Both the position numbers and the translations under genes were made by a program. Shown one piece after another: positions 8,986-16,938 of a stretch of 64,000 nt of DNA (position 1 is its first letter; every line of letters starts with the position of its first letter). Below the pieces are notes generated by a model, which was not told the DNA's origin, made no database searches, and worked only from the letters and a program-made list of their open reading frames with translations. The stretch spans positions 1-64,000 of the forward strand of contig NZ_JAVRBG010000004.1 of NCBI RefSeq assembly GCF_031845265.1. The letters are read 5' to 3'. Source of the DNA: Mesonia ostreae (lineage in GTDB: Bacteria > Bacteroidota > Bacteroidia > Flavobacteriales > Flavobacteriaceae).

Positions 8986-9016
8986 TTGATTGCTAAAAAG
9001 TTTGTAATTACCTTTG
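8986..9016 (+). promoter_or_regulatory. lysS promoter, TTG-N20-TACCTTTG
   Basis: TTG at 8986-8988 and TACCTTTG at 9009-9016 are separated by 20 bases, which fits the Bacteroidota -33/-7 promoter. The start codon follows 23 bases later. Confidence 0.6.
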
Positions 9017-9039
9017 CAGCTTCAAATTAAATAGAAACT

Positions 9040-10734
9040 ATGCAATTATCTGAACAAGAACTTGTACGTAGGGAAAAATTAGCTTCTCTAAAAAAATTAG
9101 GCATCAACCCTTATCCGGCAAATGAATATCCGGTAAATCATACTTCAGCAAAGATTAAACAGGAGTTTGAAGAAGGCAAGAAGGTGGTGATTGCAGGAAG
9201 ATTAATGTCTAGAAGAATTCAAGGGAAAGCTTCTTTTGCAGAATTGCAAGACTCTCAAGGGAGAATTCAGGTATATTTTAATCGCGATGAGATTTGCACT
9301 GGTGAGGATAAAACGCAATACAACGATGTGTATAAGAAATTACTAGATATTGGTGATTTTATTGGGATAGAAGGAGAGCTTTTTACTACGCAGGTAGGAG
9401 AAAAAACCGTGATGGTGAAAAACTTTGTATTGTTAAGCAAAGCTTTAAAACCTCTCCCCTTACCAAAGAAAGATAAGGATGGAAACGAATACGATAAGTT
9501 TAACGATCCAGAAATGCGTTACCGACAGCGGTATGCAGATTTGGCCGTTAACTCTAAAGTGAAAGAGGTTTTTATAAAGCGCACCAAGTTATTTACAGCG
9601 ATGCGTGATTTCTTTAATGACAAAGGTTATTTTGAAGTGGAAACGCCTATTCTACAGTCTATTCCTGGCGGAGCTGCAGCAAGACCTTTTATAACGCATC
9701 ACAATGCCTTAGATATTCCGCTTTACTTAAGAATTGCCAATGAGCTGTACCTTAAAAGGTTAATTGTAGGCGGTTTTGATGGCGTTTATGAGTTTTCCAA
9801 AAACTTCAGAAACGAGGGAATGGATAGAACCCATAATCCTGAATTTACTGTAATGGAAATCTATGTAGCCTATAAAGACTACAATTGGATGATGGACTTT
9901 ACGGAAAAATTACTCGAACATTGCGCCATTGCCGTGAACGGAACTACCGATGCTACTTTTGGAGAACACAAAATTAACTTTAAAGCTCCTTATAAAAGAG
10001 TGACCATGACAGATTCTATCAAGGAGTTTACTGGTTTTGATATTACCGGAAAAACAGAAGAAGAACTTAGAGCTGCGGCATTAGGTATGGGCTTAGACGT
10101 AGACGAAACCATGGGGAAAGGAAAACTCATCGATGAGATTTTTGGTGAAAAATGTGAAGGAAACTACATCCAACCTACTTACATCACCGACTATCCCAAA
10201 GAAATGAGTCCGCTTTCTAAAGAGCACCGTGATAATCCAGAGTTAACCGAGCGTTTTGAGTTGATGGTTTGTGGGAAAGAAATCGCCAATGCCTACTCCG
10301 AGCTGAATGATCCTATCGATCAACGCGAACGTTTTGAAGACCAATTAAACCTGGCTAAAAAAGGAGATGATGAAGCGACAGAATTTATAGATCAAGATTT
10401 CTTACGTGCTTTAGAGTACGGAATGCCGCCTACCTCTGGATTGGGAATTGGAATGGACCGACTTATAATGTTTTTAACGAACAATCCTTCCATACAAGAA
10501 GTACTATTCTTCCCACAAATGCGTCCAGAGCGTAAAAAACTAGACTTAACGGAAGAGGAAAAAACAGTATTGGACTTATTAAAGAAAGAATCTCCCCAAG
10601 AACTAGAAGTTATTAAAAATGCTTCTGGTTTAAGCAATAAAAAGTGGGATAAAGCCACTAAAGGTCTAAGAAAGCACAATCTGGCTAAGGTGAATAAAAC
10701 CGAAGAAGGTTTGTTTGTGGAGTTGGAGGATTAG
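9040..10734 (+). CDS. lysS: Lysyl-tRNA synthetase, class II
   Basis: 564 residues. An N-terminal anticodon-binding OB fold (about 55-150: GRLMSRRIQGKASFAELQD) is followed by the class II catalytic core. Motif 2 is visible as FRNEGMDRTHNPEF and motif 3 as GLGIGMDRL near residue 470. Both match the class II LysRS family. The protein is about 60 residues longer than E. coli LysRS because of a C-terminal helical domain after residue 500 (LTEEEKTVLDLLKK, then SGLSNKKWDKATKGLRKHNL). That domain looks like a small winged-helix or helical tail and seems common in flavobacteria. The gene has its own promoter and a strong hairpin terminator downstream. Confidence 0.96.
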   Translation: MQLSEQELVRREKLASLKKLGINPYPANEYPVNHTSAKIKQEFEEGKKVVIAGRLMSRRIQGKASFAELQDSQGRIQVYFNRDEICTGEDKTQYNDVYKKLLDIGDFIGIEGELFTTQVGEKTVMVKNFVLLSKALKPLPLPKKDKDGNEYDKFNDPEMRYRQRYADLAVNSKVKEVFIKRTKLFTAMRDFFNDKGYFEVETPILQSIPGGAAARPFITHHNALDIPLYLRIANELYLKRLIVGGFDGVYEFSKNFRNEGMDRTHNPEFTVMEIYVAYKDYNWMMDFTEKLLEHCAIAVNGTTDATFGEHKINFKAPYKRVTMTDSIKEFTGFDITGKTEEELRAAALGMGLDVDETMGKGKLIDEIFGEKCEGNYIQPTYITDYPKEMSPLSKEHRDNPELTERFELMVCGKEIANAYSELNDPIDQRERFEDQLNLAKKGDDEATEFIDQDFLRALEYGMPPTSGLGIGMDRLIMFLTNNPSIQEVLFFPQMRPERKKLDLTEEEKTVLDLLKKESPQELEVIKNASGLSNKKWDKATKGLRKHNLAKVNKTEEGLFVELED

Positions 10735-10745
10735 TTTTTTTAGTT

Positions 10746-10817
10746 TGTCATTATGAAGTTGATTTATTAAGCATTATGAGACCCTGAAACAAGTTCAGGG
10801 TGACAGGACATAGTATT
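10746..10817. repeat. REP-like palindromic element downstream of lysS
   Basis: The stretch runs from TGTCATTATGAAG to a perfect interrupted palindrome CCCTGAA-acaag-TTCAGGG (10792-10810) followed by TGACAGG. The same layout and words occur at 39005-39087, so this is one copy of a dispersed family. Confidence 0.6.
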
Positions 10818-10860
10818 TATATAGTTTCCGAAAAGTATAAATTAAAAAATCAGCTCAACA

Positions 10861-10902
10861 AAAAATCCTTCTCAAAAAGTTTACTTTTTGAGAAGGATTT
10901 TT
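10861..10902. terminator. Bidirectional terminator between lysS and the DUF937 gene
   Basis: A perfect 20-base inverted repeat (10861-10880 with 10883-10902) with a two-base centre; A-runs on one side and T-runs on the other serve both strands. It separates convergent genes lysS (+) and the DUF937 gene (-). Confidence 0.85.
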
Positions 10903-10926
10903 TGTTTAAATCATTAGAATGACCTT

Positions 10927-11541
10927 CTAGAAAAGACCGCCAAGACCTCCGCCGCCTTTTTTATCTCCGCCTAAAAATTTTCCTGCAAGATCATCCATTA
11001 CACTTCCATCACCATCGGCATCCAATAAGCTTTCTAGCATAGAAGCATCTTTATCACCACTTGTTCCCATGGCAGAACCAAGCATATCCATTAGACCTCC
11101 GCCCCCGCTACTTTGTTTTTGTTTCCCTAAAAAGCCCATGACCAATGGCATTGCCATCTTTATAATCTTGATTACAGAAGATGCGTCAACTCCAGTCATT
11201 TTACTAATGTTTCCAGCAAGTGCAGATTCTTTTCCGCCGCCAAGAACGTGACCTAGAATATCGCCACCTTTGCTAAGCAAACTACCACTATCTCCACCAC
11301 TTAACATTCCGCCAAGGTTACTTAAAATCGAACCATCGTGTTCTTTAGACTCTAATGCGTTGGTAAGACTTTTCTTTCCTTCGGTTGTATTAGCGTTAGA
11401 TTTCATAGCTCCCAAAATTGCCGGTAAGGCCATAGAAAGCACCGATCCTGTTTTTTCTTTAGAAACACCGGCTTCATTACTGGCTCCGTTGATAAGATTT
11501 TGCCCTGCTTCTGTTTTTAATACATCTAAAATGGATGACAT
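10927..11541 (-). CDS. DUF937 domain protein
   Basis: 204 residues with no signal peptide. The N-terminal half (MSSILDVLKTEAGQNLINGASNEAGVS, then SMALPAILGAMKSNA) matches the DUF937 family of small, hydrophobic, glycine-rich helical proteins. Glycine runs and a KKGGGGLGGLF end follow at the C-terminus. The relative YidB in E. coli has no firmly known role; no function is proposed here. It is a single gene, divergent from the membrane protein at 11720 and convergent with lysS. Confidence 0.8.
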   Translation of the reverse strand: MSSILDVLKTEAGQNLINGASNEAGVSKEKTGSVLSMALPAILGAMKSNANTTEGKKSLTNALESKEHDGSILSNLGGMLSGGDSGSLLSKGGDILGHVLGGGKESALAGNISKMTGVDASSVIKIIKMAMPLVMGFLGKQKQSSGGGGLMDMLGSAMGTSGDKDASMLESLLDADGDGSVMDDLAGKFLGGDKKGGGGLGGLF

Positions 11542-11719
11542 ACTGTTTGTTTTTGAATTAATGCTACAAGTTAATTCATTTTTGGGAAACAGATTTAAAA
11601 AAACTTTATTCTCTTGGTAAGTAAAGAAAAATGCAGTGAAAACGATAAATTATCTTAAATTAGAACCTTAGGGTAATTTTACTCACTATTGTATTAACCA
11701 AACCTGCAGATTTCATTTT

Positions 11720-12295
11720 ATGCTTGCCAAAGAAATTCCCGAACAACGACATTGGATTATTTCTTATTTTGACGTAGGAAAGTTGCTCTACCTATCTTTG
11801 GGTTTGTTCGTCTTAGAATCTTTCATCTATGGTAGGTTTTTAATACACTCATATCAAAAAGAATCTTCTTTTTGGATCTTCTTTTGGATGGTCTGCTTTA
11901 TATTTTCTTTTGTTCATATTTTTTTAGTTCTTATGGATGGTTGGTCTCGTTTTCAAAATTATAAAAGAGTAAAAGATCAATTTTATATGTATGGTTTTAT
12001 CACTAAGACCGCCAATCACTATAAGGGATCTAAATGCCAAAGAAATGCTATTCTTGTGGCTTCAAAAGAATTAGGACTTGAACGAGAGGCGATATCTTTT
12101 TACAAACGTCAAGGCATAAAATGGTATTATTTTATTCCGCAGTTTATGGTAAAAGATCCGCTTTTTATGCTGAAAAATAGCTTTTGGTCGAGAACCTTTA
12201 TGGAGAAAAAATACACTGCCAAAATTGATTTCAGTAAAATCCATTCCGACCAAATACAAAGTACTTTTTCCATAAAATCCCCCGTGAGGGATTAA
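11720..12295 (+). CDS. Uncharacterised membrane protein
   Basis: 191 residues, not recognised. Two transmembrane segments lie near residues 22-42 (LLYLSLGLFVLESFIYGRFL) and 50-72 (SFWIFFWMVCFIFSFVHIFLVLM). A basic, aromatic cytoplasmic domain follows (FQNYKRVKDQFYMYGFITKTANHYKGSKCQRNAILVASKELG). It contains ITKTANHYKGSKCQRNA and GIKWYYFIPQFM, which look conserved-domain-like. The gene lies just upstream of the metalloprotease in the same direction with 55 bases between them, so the two might be co-transcribed. It is probably a lineage-restricted flavobacterial protein. Confidence 0.6.
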   Translation: MLAKEIPEQRHWIISYFDVGKLLYLSLGLFVLESFIYGRFLIHSYQKESSFWIFFWMVCFIFSFVHIFLVLMDGWSRFQNYKRVKDQFYMYGFITKTANHYKGSKCQRNAILVASKELGLEREAISFYKRQGIKWYYFIPQFMVKDPLFMLKNSFWSRTFMEKKYTAKIDFSKIHSDQIQSTFSIKSPVRD

Positions 12296-12350
12296 ACCTT
12301 TCTACTTTTTTAAAGTCAAATTCACAGCTTCATTAAAATCAATTATATTT

Positions 12351-14831
12351 ATGAATAAATCACTATTAGTTAAAACATGCCTTATTGCCGTATGCCTTTC
12401 ATTAAGCAGTTGCGCTATTTTTCAGAAAAAGGAAAGTCCGCAAACAACGAAAGAATCCGCTAAAAAAGGGGATATTAAAGACTACAAGAAGGTAATTACC
12501 AAAGATGCAAAATCAGATAAAGGTTTATTTACCGTTCATCAAGTAGACAAAAAGTATTTCTACGAAATTCCAGATACGCTTTTTAACCGCGAGATGTTAA
12601 TGGTAACGCGTATTGCTAAAACTGCCACTGGACTTGGTTTTGGCGGCGGAAAACAAAATACTCAAGTGTTAAGATGGCAAAGAAAGGGTGATGATGTTTT
12701 ACTAAGGGTGGTTTCTCACGAAATTGTAGCAGCAGATTCTCTTCCAGTACACGAAGCCGTTGTCAACTCCAACTTCGAGCCTATATTATATTCCTTCCCT
12801 ATTGAGGCATTTCATAAAGATTCCATTAGCAAAAATACGGTCATCGATGTATCAGATTTGTTCGAAAAAGATATTGCAGCGCTTGGTTTTCCGCAGGGAA
12901 GAAGAAAACAATATAAGATATCGAGTTTAGACGCAAATAGATCTTATATAGATACGATTAGAAGTTTTCCAGAGAATATTGAAGTTAGACACGTAAAAAC
13001 GTACAAAGCGAGTAACCCTCCTTCCAATAGTTCTACAGGTTCTATTTCTTTAGAGTTTAGCAATTCGATGATTTTGTTGCCAAAAACTCCTATGAAAAGA
13101 CGCTATTTTGACGAACGTGTAGGTTGGTTTGCTAGAGGTCAAACCGATTATGGGCTAAATGTGCAAAAAAGTAAGAAGGTCAAATATTTAGACCGTTGGA
13201 AATTAGAAGTAAAAGAAGAAGACAAACAAAAATTTTTAGATGGTGAATTGGTAGAGCCTAAAAAGCAAATTGTATATTATGTAGATAGAGCAACGCCAAA
13301 ACAATGGATTCCTTACATTAAACAAGGGATTGAAGATTGGCAAGTGGCTTTTGAAGCGGCAGGATTTAAAAATGCTATTATCGCCAAAGAAGCGCCAAGT
13401 AAAGAAGAAGATCCAGATTGGAGTCCAGAAGATGTGCGTTATTCTGTAGTTCGTTATTTGGCCTCTCCTATTCCTAATGCCAATGGTCCGCACGTGAGCG
13501 ATCCTAGATCTGGCGAGATTTTAGAGTCAGATATCAATTGGTACCACAATGTAATGACGCTTTTAAGAAATTGGTTTTTTGTTCAAACGGCAGCCATTAA
13601 TGAAGATGCTCGAGGTGTAGAATTTAAAGACGAAGTGATGGGAAGACTTATTCGCTTTGTATCTTCTCACGAAGTAGGTCATACGCTTGGTTTACCGCAC
13701 AATATGGGAAGTAGTGTTGCGTATAAAGTAGAAGATTTACGTAAACCAGAATTTACCAGCAAATATGGAACTGCTCCGTCTATTATGGATTATGCCCGTT
13801 TTAATTATATCGCTCAACCTGGCGACGGTGATGTGGCATTGATGCCAAACATTGGTATTTACGATAAATACGCCATTAGCTGGGGATACAAACCCATCTT
13901 TGATAAAACAGCAAAAGAAGAAAAGCCAATTTTAGATGAGTGGATTTTAGCACACGCAGGAGATCCTATGTATAGATTTGGGAGTCAGCAAAGCGGAAGC
14001 ACCATCGACCCAAGTTCCCAAACAGAAGATTTAGGAGATGACAGTATGTTGGCTAGTGAATATGGTATTAAGAATTTAAAAAGAATTGTACCCAATCTTA
14101 TTGAGTGGACCGCAGAAGATGGTAAAGATTACCAAGATTTGGACGATTTGTACACCCAAGTTTTAAGCCAATATAACCGTTATATGGGTCACGTAGCAGC
14201 AAATATTGGTGGTGTTTACGAGCACTATAAAACTTACGATCAAGAAGGTGCCGTGTACACTCACGTTGCCACGGAAAAACAAGAAAGAGCAATGCAATTT
14301 TTACAAGATCAACTGTTCACCACTCCAAATTGGCTTTTAGATCCTTCCATCTTTAATAAAATTGAATTTGACGGAAGCGTTGAACGTTTAAGAACCTACC
14401 AAGAAAGAACCTTAAACAATATTTTAGACTTCGGAAGAATGGCGCGATTAATTGAAAATGAAACCATCAATGAGGATGCCTATGGTTTATTAGATATGAT
14501 GACTGCTTTAAGAACTGGTGTTTTTCAGGAGTTAAGCCAAGGAAATAACATTGATATTTATAGAAGAAATCTACAAAGAGCTTATGTAGATAGAATGGGG
14601 TATATAATGACCGGAAAGCAGAATTCTATACCTGCTAAGTATAGAAATTGGGTGAATCACAGTAATATTAATGTAGAACAAAGTGACATTCGCCCAGTAG
14701 TTAGAGCCGAATTGAACAATTTAAAAAGAGATATTCAGCGTGCCATTGGTAGAACTTCAGATAAAATGAGCAGGTATCATTTACAAGATTTACTAGAGCG
14801 AATAGATATAATTTTAGACCCTCGAGGTTGA
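12351..14831 (+). CDS. Zinc-dependent metalloprotease lipoprotein (DUF5117/DUF5118/DUF4953 type)
   Basis: 826 residues with a lipoprotein signal (MNKSLLVKTCLIAVCLSLSSC; lipobox LSSC at residue 21). The N-terminal region (about 40-110) fits the DUF5118 prodomain-like segment and the middle region fits DUF5117. The metzincin-like zinc site HExxHxxGxxH is H440-E441-V-G-H444-T-L-G-L-P-H450, followed by the SIMDYARFNY Met-turn-like segment. These proteins are common and often multi-copy in Bacteroidota. Substrates are largely unknown; periplasmic or surface protein turnover is inferred. Confidence 0.88.
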   Translation: MNKSLLVKTCLIAVCLSLSSCAIFQKKESPQTTKESAKKGDIKDYKKVITKDAKSDKGLFTVHQVDKKYFYEIPDTLFNREMLMVTRIAKTATGLGFGGGKQNTQVLRWQRKGDDVLLRVVSHEIVAADSLPVHEAVVNSNFEPILYSFPIEAFHKDSISKNTVIDVSDLFEKDIAALGFPQGRRKQYKISSLDANRSYIDTIRSFPENIEVRHVKTYKASNPPSNSSTGSISLEFSNSMILLPKTPMKRRYFDERVGWFARGQTDYGLNVQKSKKVKYLDRWKLEVKEEDKQKFLDGELVEPKKQIVYYVDRATPKQWIPYIKQGIEDWQVAFEAAGFKNAIIAKEAPSKEEDPDWSPEDVRYSVVRYLASPIPNANGPHVSDPRSGEILESDINWYHNVMTLLRNWFFVQTAAINEDARGVEFKDEVMGRLIRFVSSHEVGHTLGLPHNMGSSVAYKVEDLRKPEFTSKYGTAPSIMDYARFNYIAQPGDGDVALMPNIGIYDKYAISWGYKPIFDKTAKEEKPILDEWILAHAGDPMYRFGSQQSGSTIDPSSQTEDLGDDSMLASEYGIKNLKRIVPNLIEWTAEDGKDYQDLDDLYTQVLSQYNRYMGHVAANIGGVYEHYKTYDQEGAVYTHVATEKQERAMQFLQDQLFTTPNWLLDPSIFNKIEFDGSVERLRTYQERTLNNILDFGRMARLIENETINEDAYGLLDMMTALRTGVFQELSQGNNIDIYRRNLQRAYVDRMGYIMTGKQNSIPAKYRNWVNHSNINVEQSDIRPVVRAELNNLKRDIQRAIGRTSDKMSRYHLQDLLERIDIILDPRG

Positions 14832-14919
14832 TTTTTAAGGTTACATTAACTTTATTTTAAATAAAAATGTATATTTACATTTCATTTTTAACCAAAAATC
14901 ATAAATAAAAAACCAAACC

Positions 14920-15282
14920 ATGAGAAAAATAATATCCTTTATTGCGCTAAGCATTGCTTTTTTAGCTTTTACACCAGAGATGAATGCACAAGATAGTAAG
15001 AAAACTGAAGAGATGGTTCGTGCTGAAACTATGAAGCAAGTAGATATGTTATCTGAGTCTTTCAATTTAAATGCTAATGACCAAGAGAAGTTACACAGAA
15101 GCCTTTATGCCTATAACATTAACACCACCATACATACTAAAAATGTTACTGAAAAAGATGATGCTTATTACGCAAATAAAAAGAAATTTGACAAGTCTTT
15201 AATTGAAGGGTTTAAAACCTACTTAAAAGAAGATCAAATAAACAAATTAGTGAAAATGCTTGAGATAGAGCTTTATAAGTAG
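14920..15282 (+). CDS. Small secreted protein of unknown function
   Basis: 120 residues with a signal peptide (MRKIISFIALSIAFLAFTPEMNAQ). The mature part is helical and charged (SKKTEEMVRAETMKQVDMLSESFNL, then YLKEDQINKLVKMLEIELYK), reminiscent of the small Spy/DUF-type periplasmic helical proteins of flavobacteria with a conserved L-x(2)-Q-x(3)-L pattern. No specific function is seen. It follows the protease gene by 88 bases with a TATATTTA -7-like box in between, and a hairpin terminator lies just downstream. Confidence 0.65.
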   Translation: MRKIISFIALSIAFLAFTPEMNAQDSKKTEEMVRAETMKQVDMLSESFNLNANDQEKLHRSLYAYNINTTIHTKNVTEKDDAYYANKKKFDKSLIEGFKTYLKEDQINKLVKMLEIELYK

Positions 15283-15302
15283 TCTAATCTGTCTTTATAT
15301 AT

Positions 15303-15329
15303 AAACCGACTTAAGAGTCGGTTTTTTTT
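15303..15329 (+). terminator. Terminator after the small secreted protein gene
   Basis: Stem AAACCGACT / AGTCGGTTT with a four-base loop (15303-15324), followed by a run of T. It overlaps the stop codon of the convergent XrtF-associated gene. Confidence 0.8.
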
Positions 15330-15748
15330 ATGCTTTGTTGGTAGTAAAATGCAGGTAGTAATAAAAGAAGAAAAACAGGTTGTATTAAAAATCGCCGTAC
15401 ATAAAACAGGAACATATAGTTTTTGGTTTCTAACGGAGAAAGAAGAACAAAAAACACACTTATCAAGACCACAAAGGCGAGACCATAAAATAATGCGGAA
15501 AACTTCAAAATACTTTTTTTAGAAAATGCTAAAAATAATATCAACAGCGATAAAGTGGTATTCATAAAAAAACGTAGCGAAGTGAATCCAATCAATTTCC
15601 ATGTGTCAAAATGAGGCGGATCCATTTCATTGAAGTTAGATTTATAAAAACCCACCAAGGGATCGTGAAAGAGCACATCTTCAAACAAGCGGATACTTAC
15701 CAAAAGCAATACACAGCCTATTCCTAAAATCCATTTAATTATTTTCAC
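15311..15748 (-). CDS. Exosortase F system-associated membrane protein
   Basis: 145 residues, four predicted transmembrane helices: IIKWILGIGCVLLLVSI, LRFFMNTTLSLLILFLAF, FSALFYGLAFVVLISVFFVLL and FLIQPVFLLLLLPAFYY. Position and makeup match the small protein always found beside xrtF in Bacteroidota. It begins with GTG overlapping the xrtF stop by four bases (GTGA), a sign of translational coupling. The role is unknown; a partner or membrane scaffold for XrtF is inferred. Confidence 0.82.
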   Translation of the reverse strand: MKIIKWILGIGCVLLLVSIRLFEDVLFHDPLVGFYKSNFNEMDPPHFDTWKLIGFTSLRFFMNTTLSLLILFLAFSKKSILKFSALFYGLAFVVLISVFFVLLSPLETKNYMFLFYVRRFLIQPVFLLLLLPAFYYQQSIKKTDS

Positions 15749-16305
15749 GAATCTTCCGTTTTTCTATTAGAATTCATGCGCACCCATAACATCCATAGCA
15801 AAAACACCAATCCATAAATAAAACCAGGAAAAATTATGTCATGTAAAAAAGGAGCATACTCTGGATATTCGTGAATTCCTATGCATAGCAATGCAACTCT
15901 AATAATATTTAATCCATAAATGAGAGTAGCACCAGCTAACCCAAACAAAAAAGTCTTCTTAAAGCTGCTGTGAAAAGCGATGATAAAAGCTACAAATAAG
16001 ATCATTACACTTATCGCATTACACCCCTCAACAATTCTTGCAACATAATCATTATTTAGAATAAATTTCATAGAGAGATCTGTGGGATGCGGCGTAATAA
16101 CTACATCATACCCCAAAGTTTCTGCGAAATATTTGCTTTGGTGAGAGACCAAATGTGTCACATAATCTGGGTAATATTTTTCCGAAGAAAAATAAGATAA
16201 ATACGCTTGATAGCCTAAAGCTAAAATCAGGTAAGAACCCCCAAACAAGAAAAGGAATTTTACAACAGATTTATTTTTTTTAATTAGTTCTCTCAAGACA
16301 GTCAA
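15745..16305 (-). CDS. xrtF: Exosortase family protein XrtF
   Basis: 186 residues, multi-pass membrane protein with the exosortase/archaeosortase catalytic set. The cysteine is in EGCNAISV (about residue 96), the first arginine in NIIRVALL, and the histidine in FLHDIIF. Exosortases are cysteine transpeptidases thought to cut and transfer proteins with C-terminal sorting signals, often linked to exopolysaccharide. In XrtF the substrate is not established. Translation starts at TTG (16305); no in-frame ATG precedes the conserved part. The promoter box TAAATTTG is only 8 bases upstream, which implies a very short leader. Confidence 0.88.
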   Translation of the reverse strand: MTVLRELIKKNKSVVKFLFLFGGSYLILALGYQAYLSYFSSEKYYPDYVTHLVSHQSKYFAETLGYDVVITPHPTDLSMKFILNNDYVARIVEGCNAISVMILFVAFIIAFHSSFKKTFLFGLAGATLIYGLNIIRVALLCIGIHEYPEYAPFLHDIIFPGFIYGLVFLLWMLWVRMNSNRKTEDS

Positions 16306-16313
16306 ATTTTATA

Positions 16314-16321
16314 CAAATTTA
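16314..16321 (-). promoter_or_regulatory. -7 box TAAATTTG of the xrtF operon
   Basis: The minus strand reads TAAATTTG, and the TTG start at 16305 follows after 8 bases. The predicted leader is about 5 bases. Confidence 0.45.
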
Positions 16322-16356
16322 TAGAATTAGAAATTTTAATAGCGGTATTTATTAAA

Positions 16357-16364
16357 TACTTTTG
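16357..16364 (+). promoter_or_regulatory. -7 box TACTTTTG of the GAF-domain gene
   Basis: TACTTTTG matches TAnnTTTG exactly. A TTG at 16362 that could serve as an upstream start lies inside the box, so the ATG at 16380 is preferred. Confidence 0.55.
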
Positions 16365-16379
16365 TGTAAAAAATTGAAT

Positions 16380-16838
16380 ATGAAATTTCAAGAGTTAGAA
16401 AACAAAGCGGTGACGCTAATTCAAAACGAGCATTTATCTATAGATCACCGTCTAGGTGAGCTGTGTTCTCTCTTAAAAGAAAATGTAAGCTATTACAATT
16501 GGGTGGGCTTTTATTTTAAGAATGGAGATAAAAGAGAACTTAAGTTACGGGCTTTTGCTGGCGCTCCTACAGAGCATACCATCATTCCTTTTGGGAAAGG
16601 AATTTGTGGTCAAGTAGCGGAGTCCAATACCAATTTTGTGGTACCAGACGTTCAAGGTCAAGACAATTATATTTCTTGCAATATCGATGTAAAAAGCGAA
16701 ATTGTAATTCCGTTATTTGTAAACGGTGAAAATGTGGGACAGATTGATATTGATTCCAACACTGCAGATCCCTTTACCAAAGAGGATGAAACTTTTTTGG
16801 AAAACATCAATAAAGAAATTGCTAAGATTTTAGGTTAA
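16380..16838 (+). CDS. GAF-domain protein, free methionine-R-sulfoxide reductase-like
   Basis: 152 residues from ATG 16380 (MKFQELENKAV). A single GAF domain of the fRMsr (MsrC/YebR) type, which reduces free methionine-R-sulfoxide with thioredoxin. Family landmarks are NWVGFYF, the PFGKGICGQVAES loop, VVPDVQ and YISCNIDVKSEIVIP with DIDSN near the end. Two of the three redox cysteines are visible (in ICG and ISC). The position matching E. coli Cys84, just upstream in EHTIIPFG, is not cysteine. It may work with two cysteines or bind another ligand. Single gene with its own promoter. Confidence 0.78.
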   Translation: MKFQELENKAVTLIQNEHLSIDHRLGELCSLLKENVSYYNWVGFYFKNGDKRELKLRAFAGAPTEHTIIPFGKGICGQVAESNTNFVVPDVQGQDNYISCNIDVKSEIVIPLFVNGENVGQIDIDSNTADPFTKEDETFLENINKEIAKILG

Positions 16839-16844
16839 GGTTTT

Positions 16845-16933
16845 GGGCGTTCCCCTACGGGTCAGGCTTTCGCTACTCGCTTTTTGCTTTTCACAAAGCA
16901 AAAGAGCTCACACAGGCCGCTCAATCCTTAACG
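16845..16933. repeat. Flavobacterial hairpin repeat (GGGCGTTCCC...TAACGC type)
   Basis: The element opens with GGGCGTTCCCCTACGGGTCA, contains a strong stem TTTGCTTT-tcac-AAAGCAAA (about 16882-16901), then AGCTCACACAGGCCGCTCAA, and closes with CCTTAACGC. Its GC content is above that of its surroundings. From memory, nearly the same bipartite signature occurs many times in intergenic DNA of Flavobacteriaceae. It lies between convergent ends of the GAF gene and hemW, and may also act as a terminator for both. Confidence 0.55.
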
Positions 16934-16938
16934 CAAAA

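Noticed and set aside
11270..11620. 116-codon frame on the plus strand
   Set aside because: It lies opposite the DUF937 gene and reads Pro/Ser-rich text typical of antisense to Gly-rich coding DNA.
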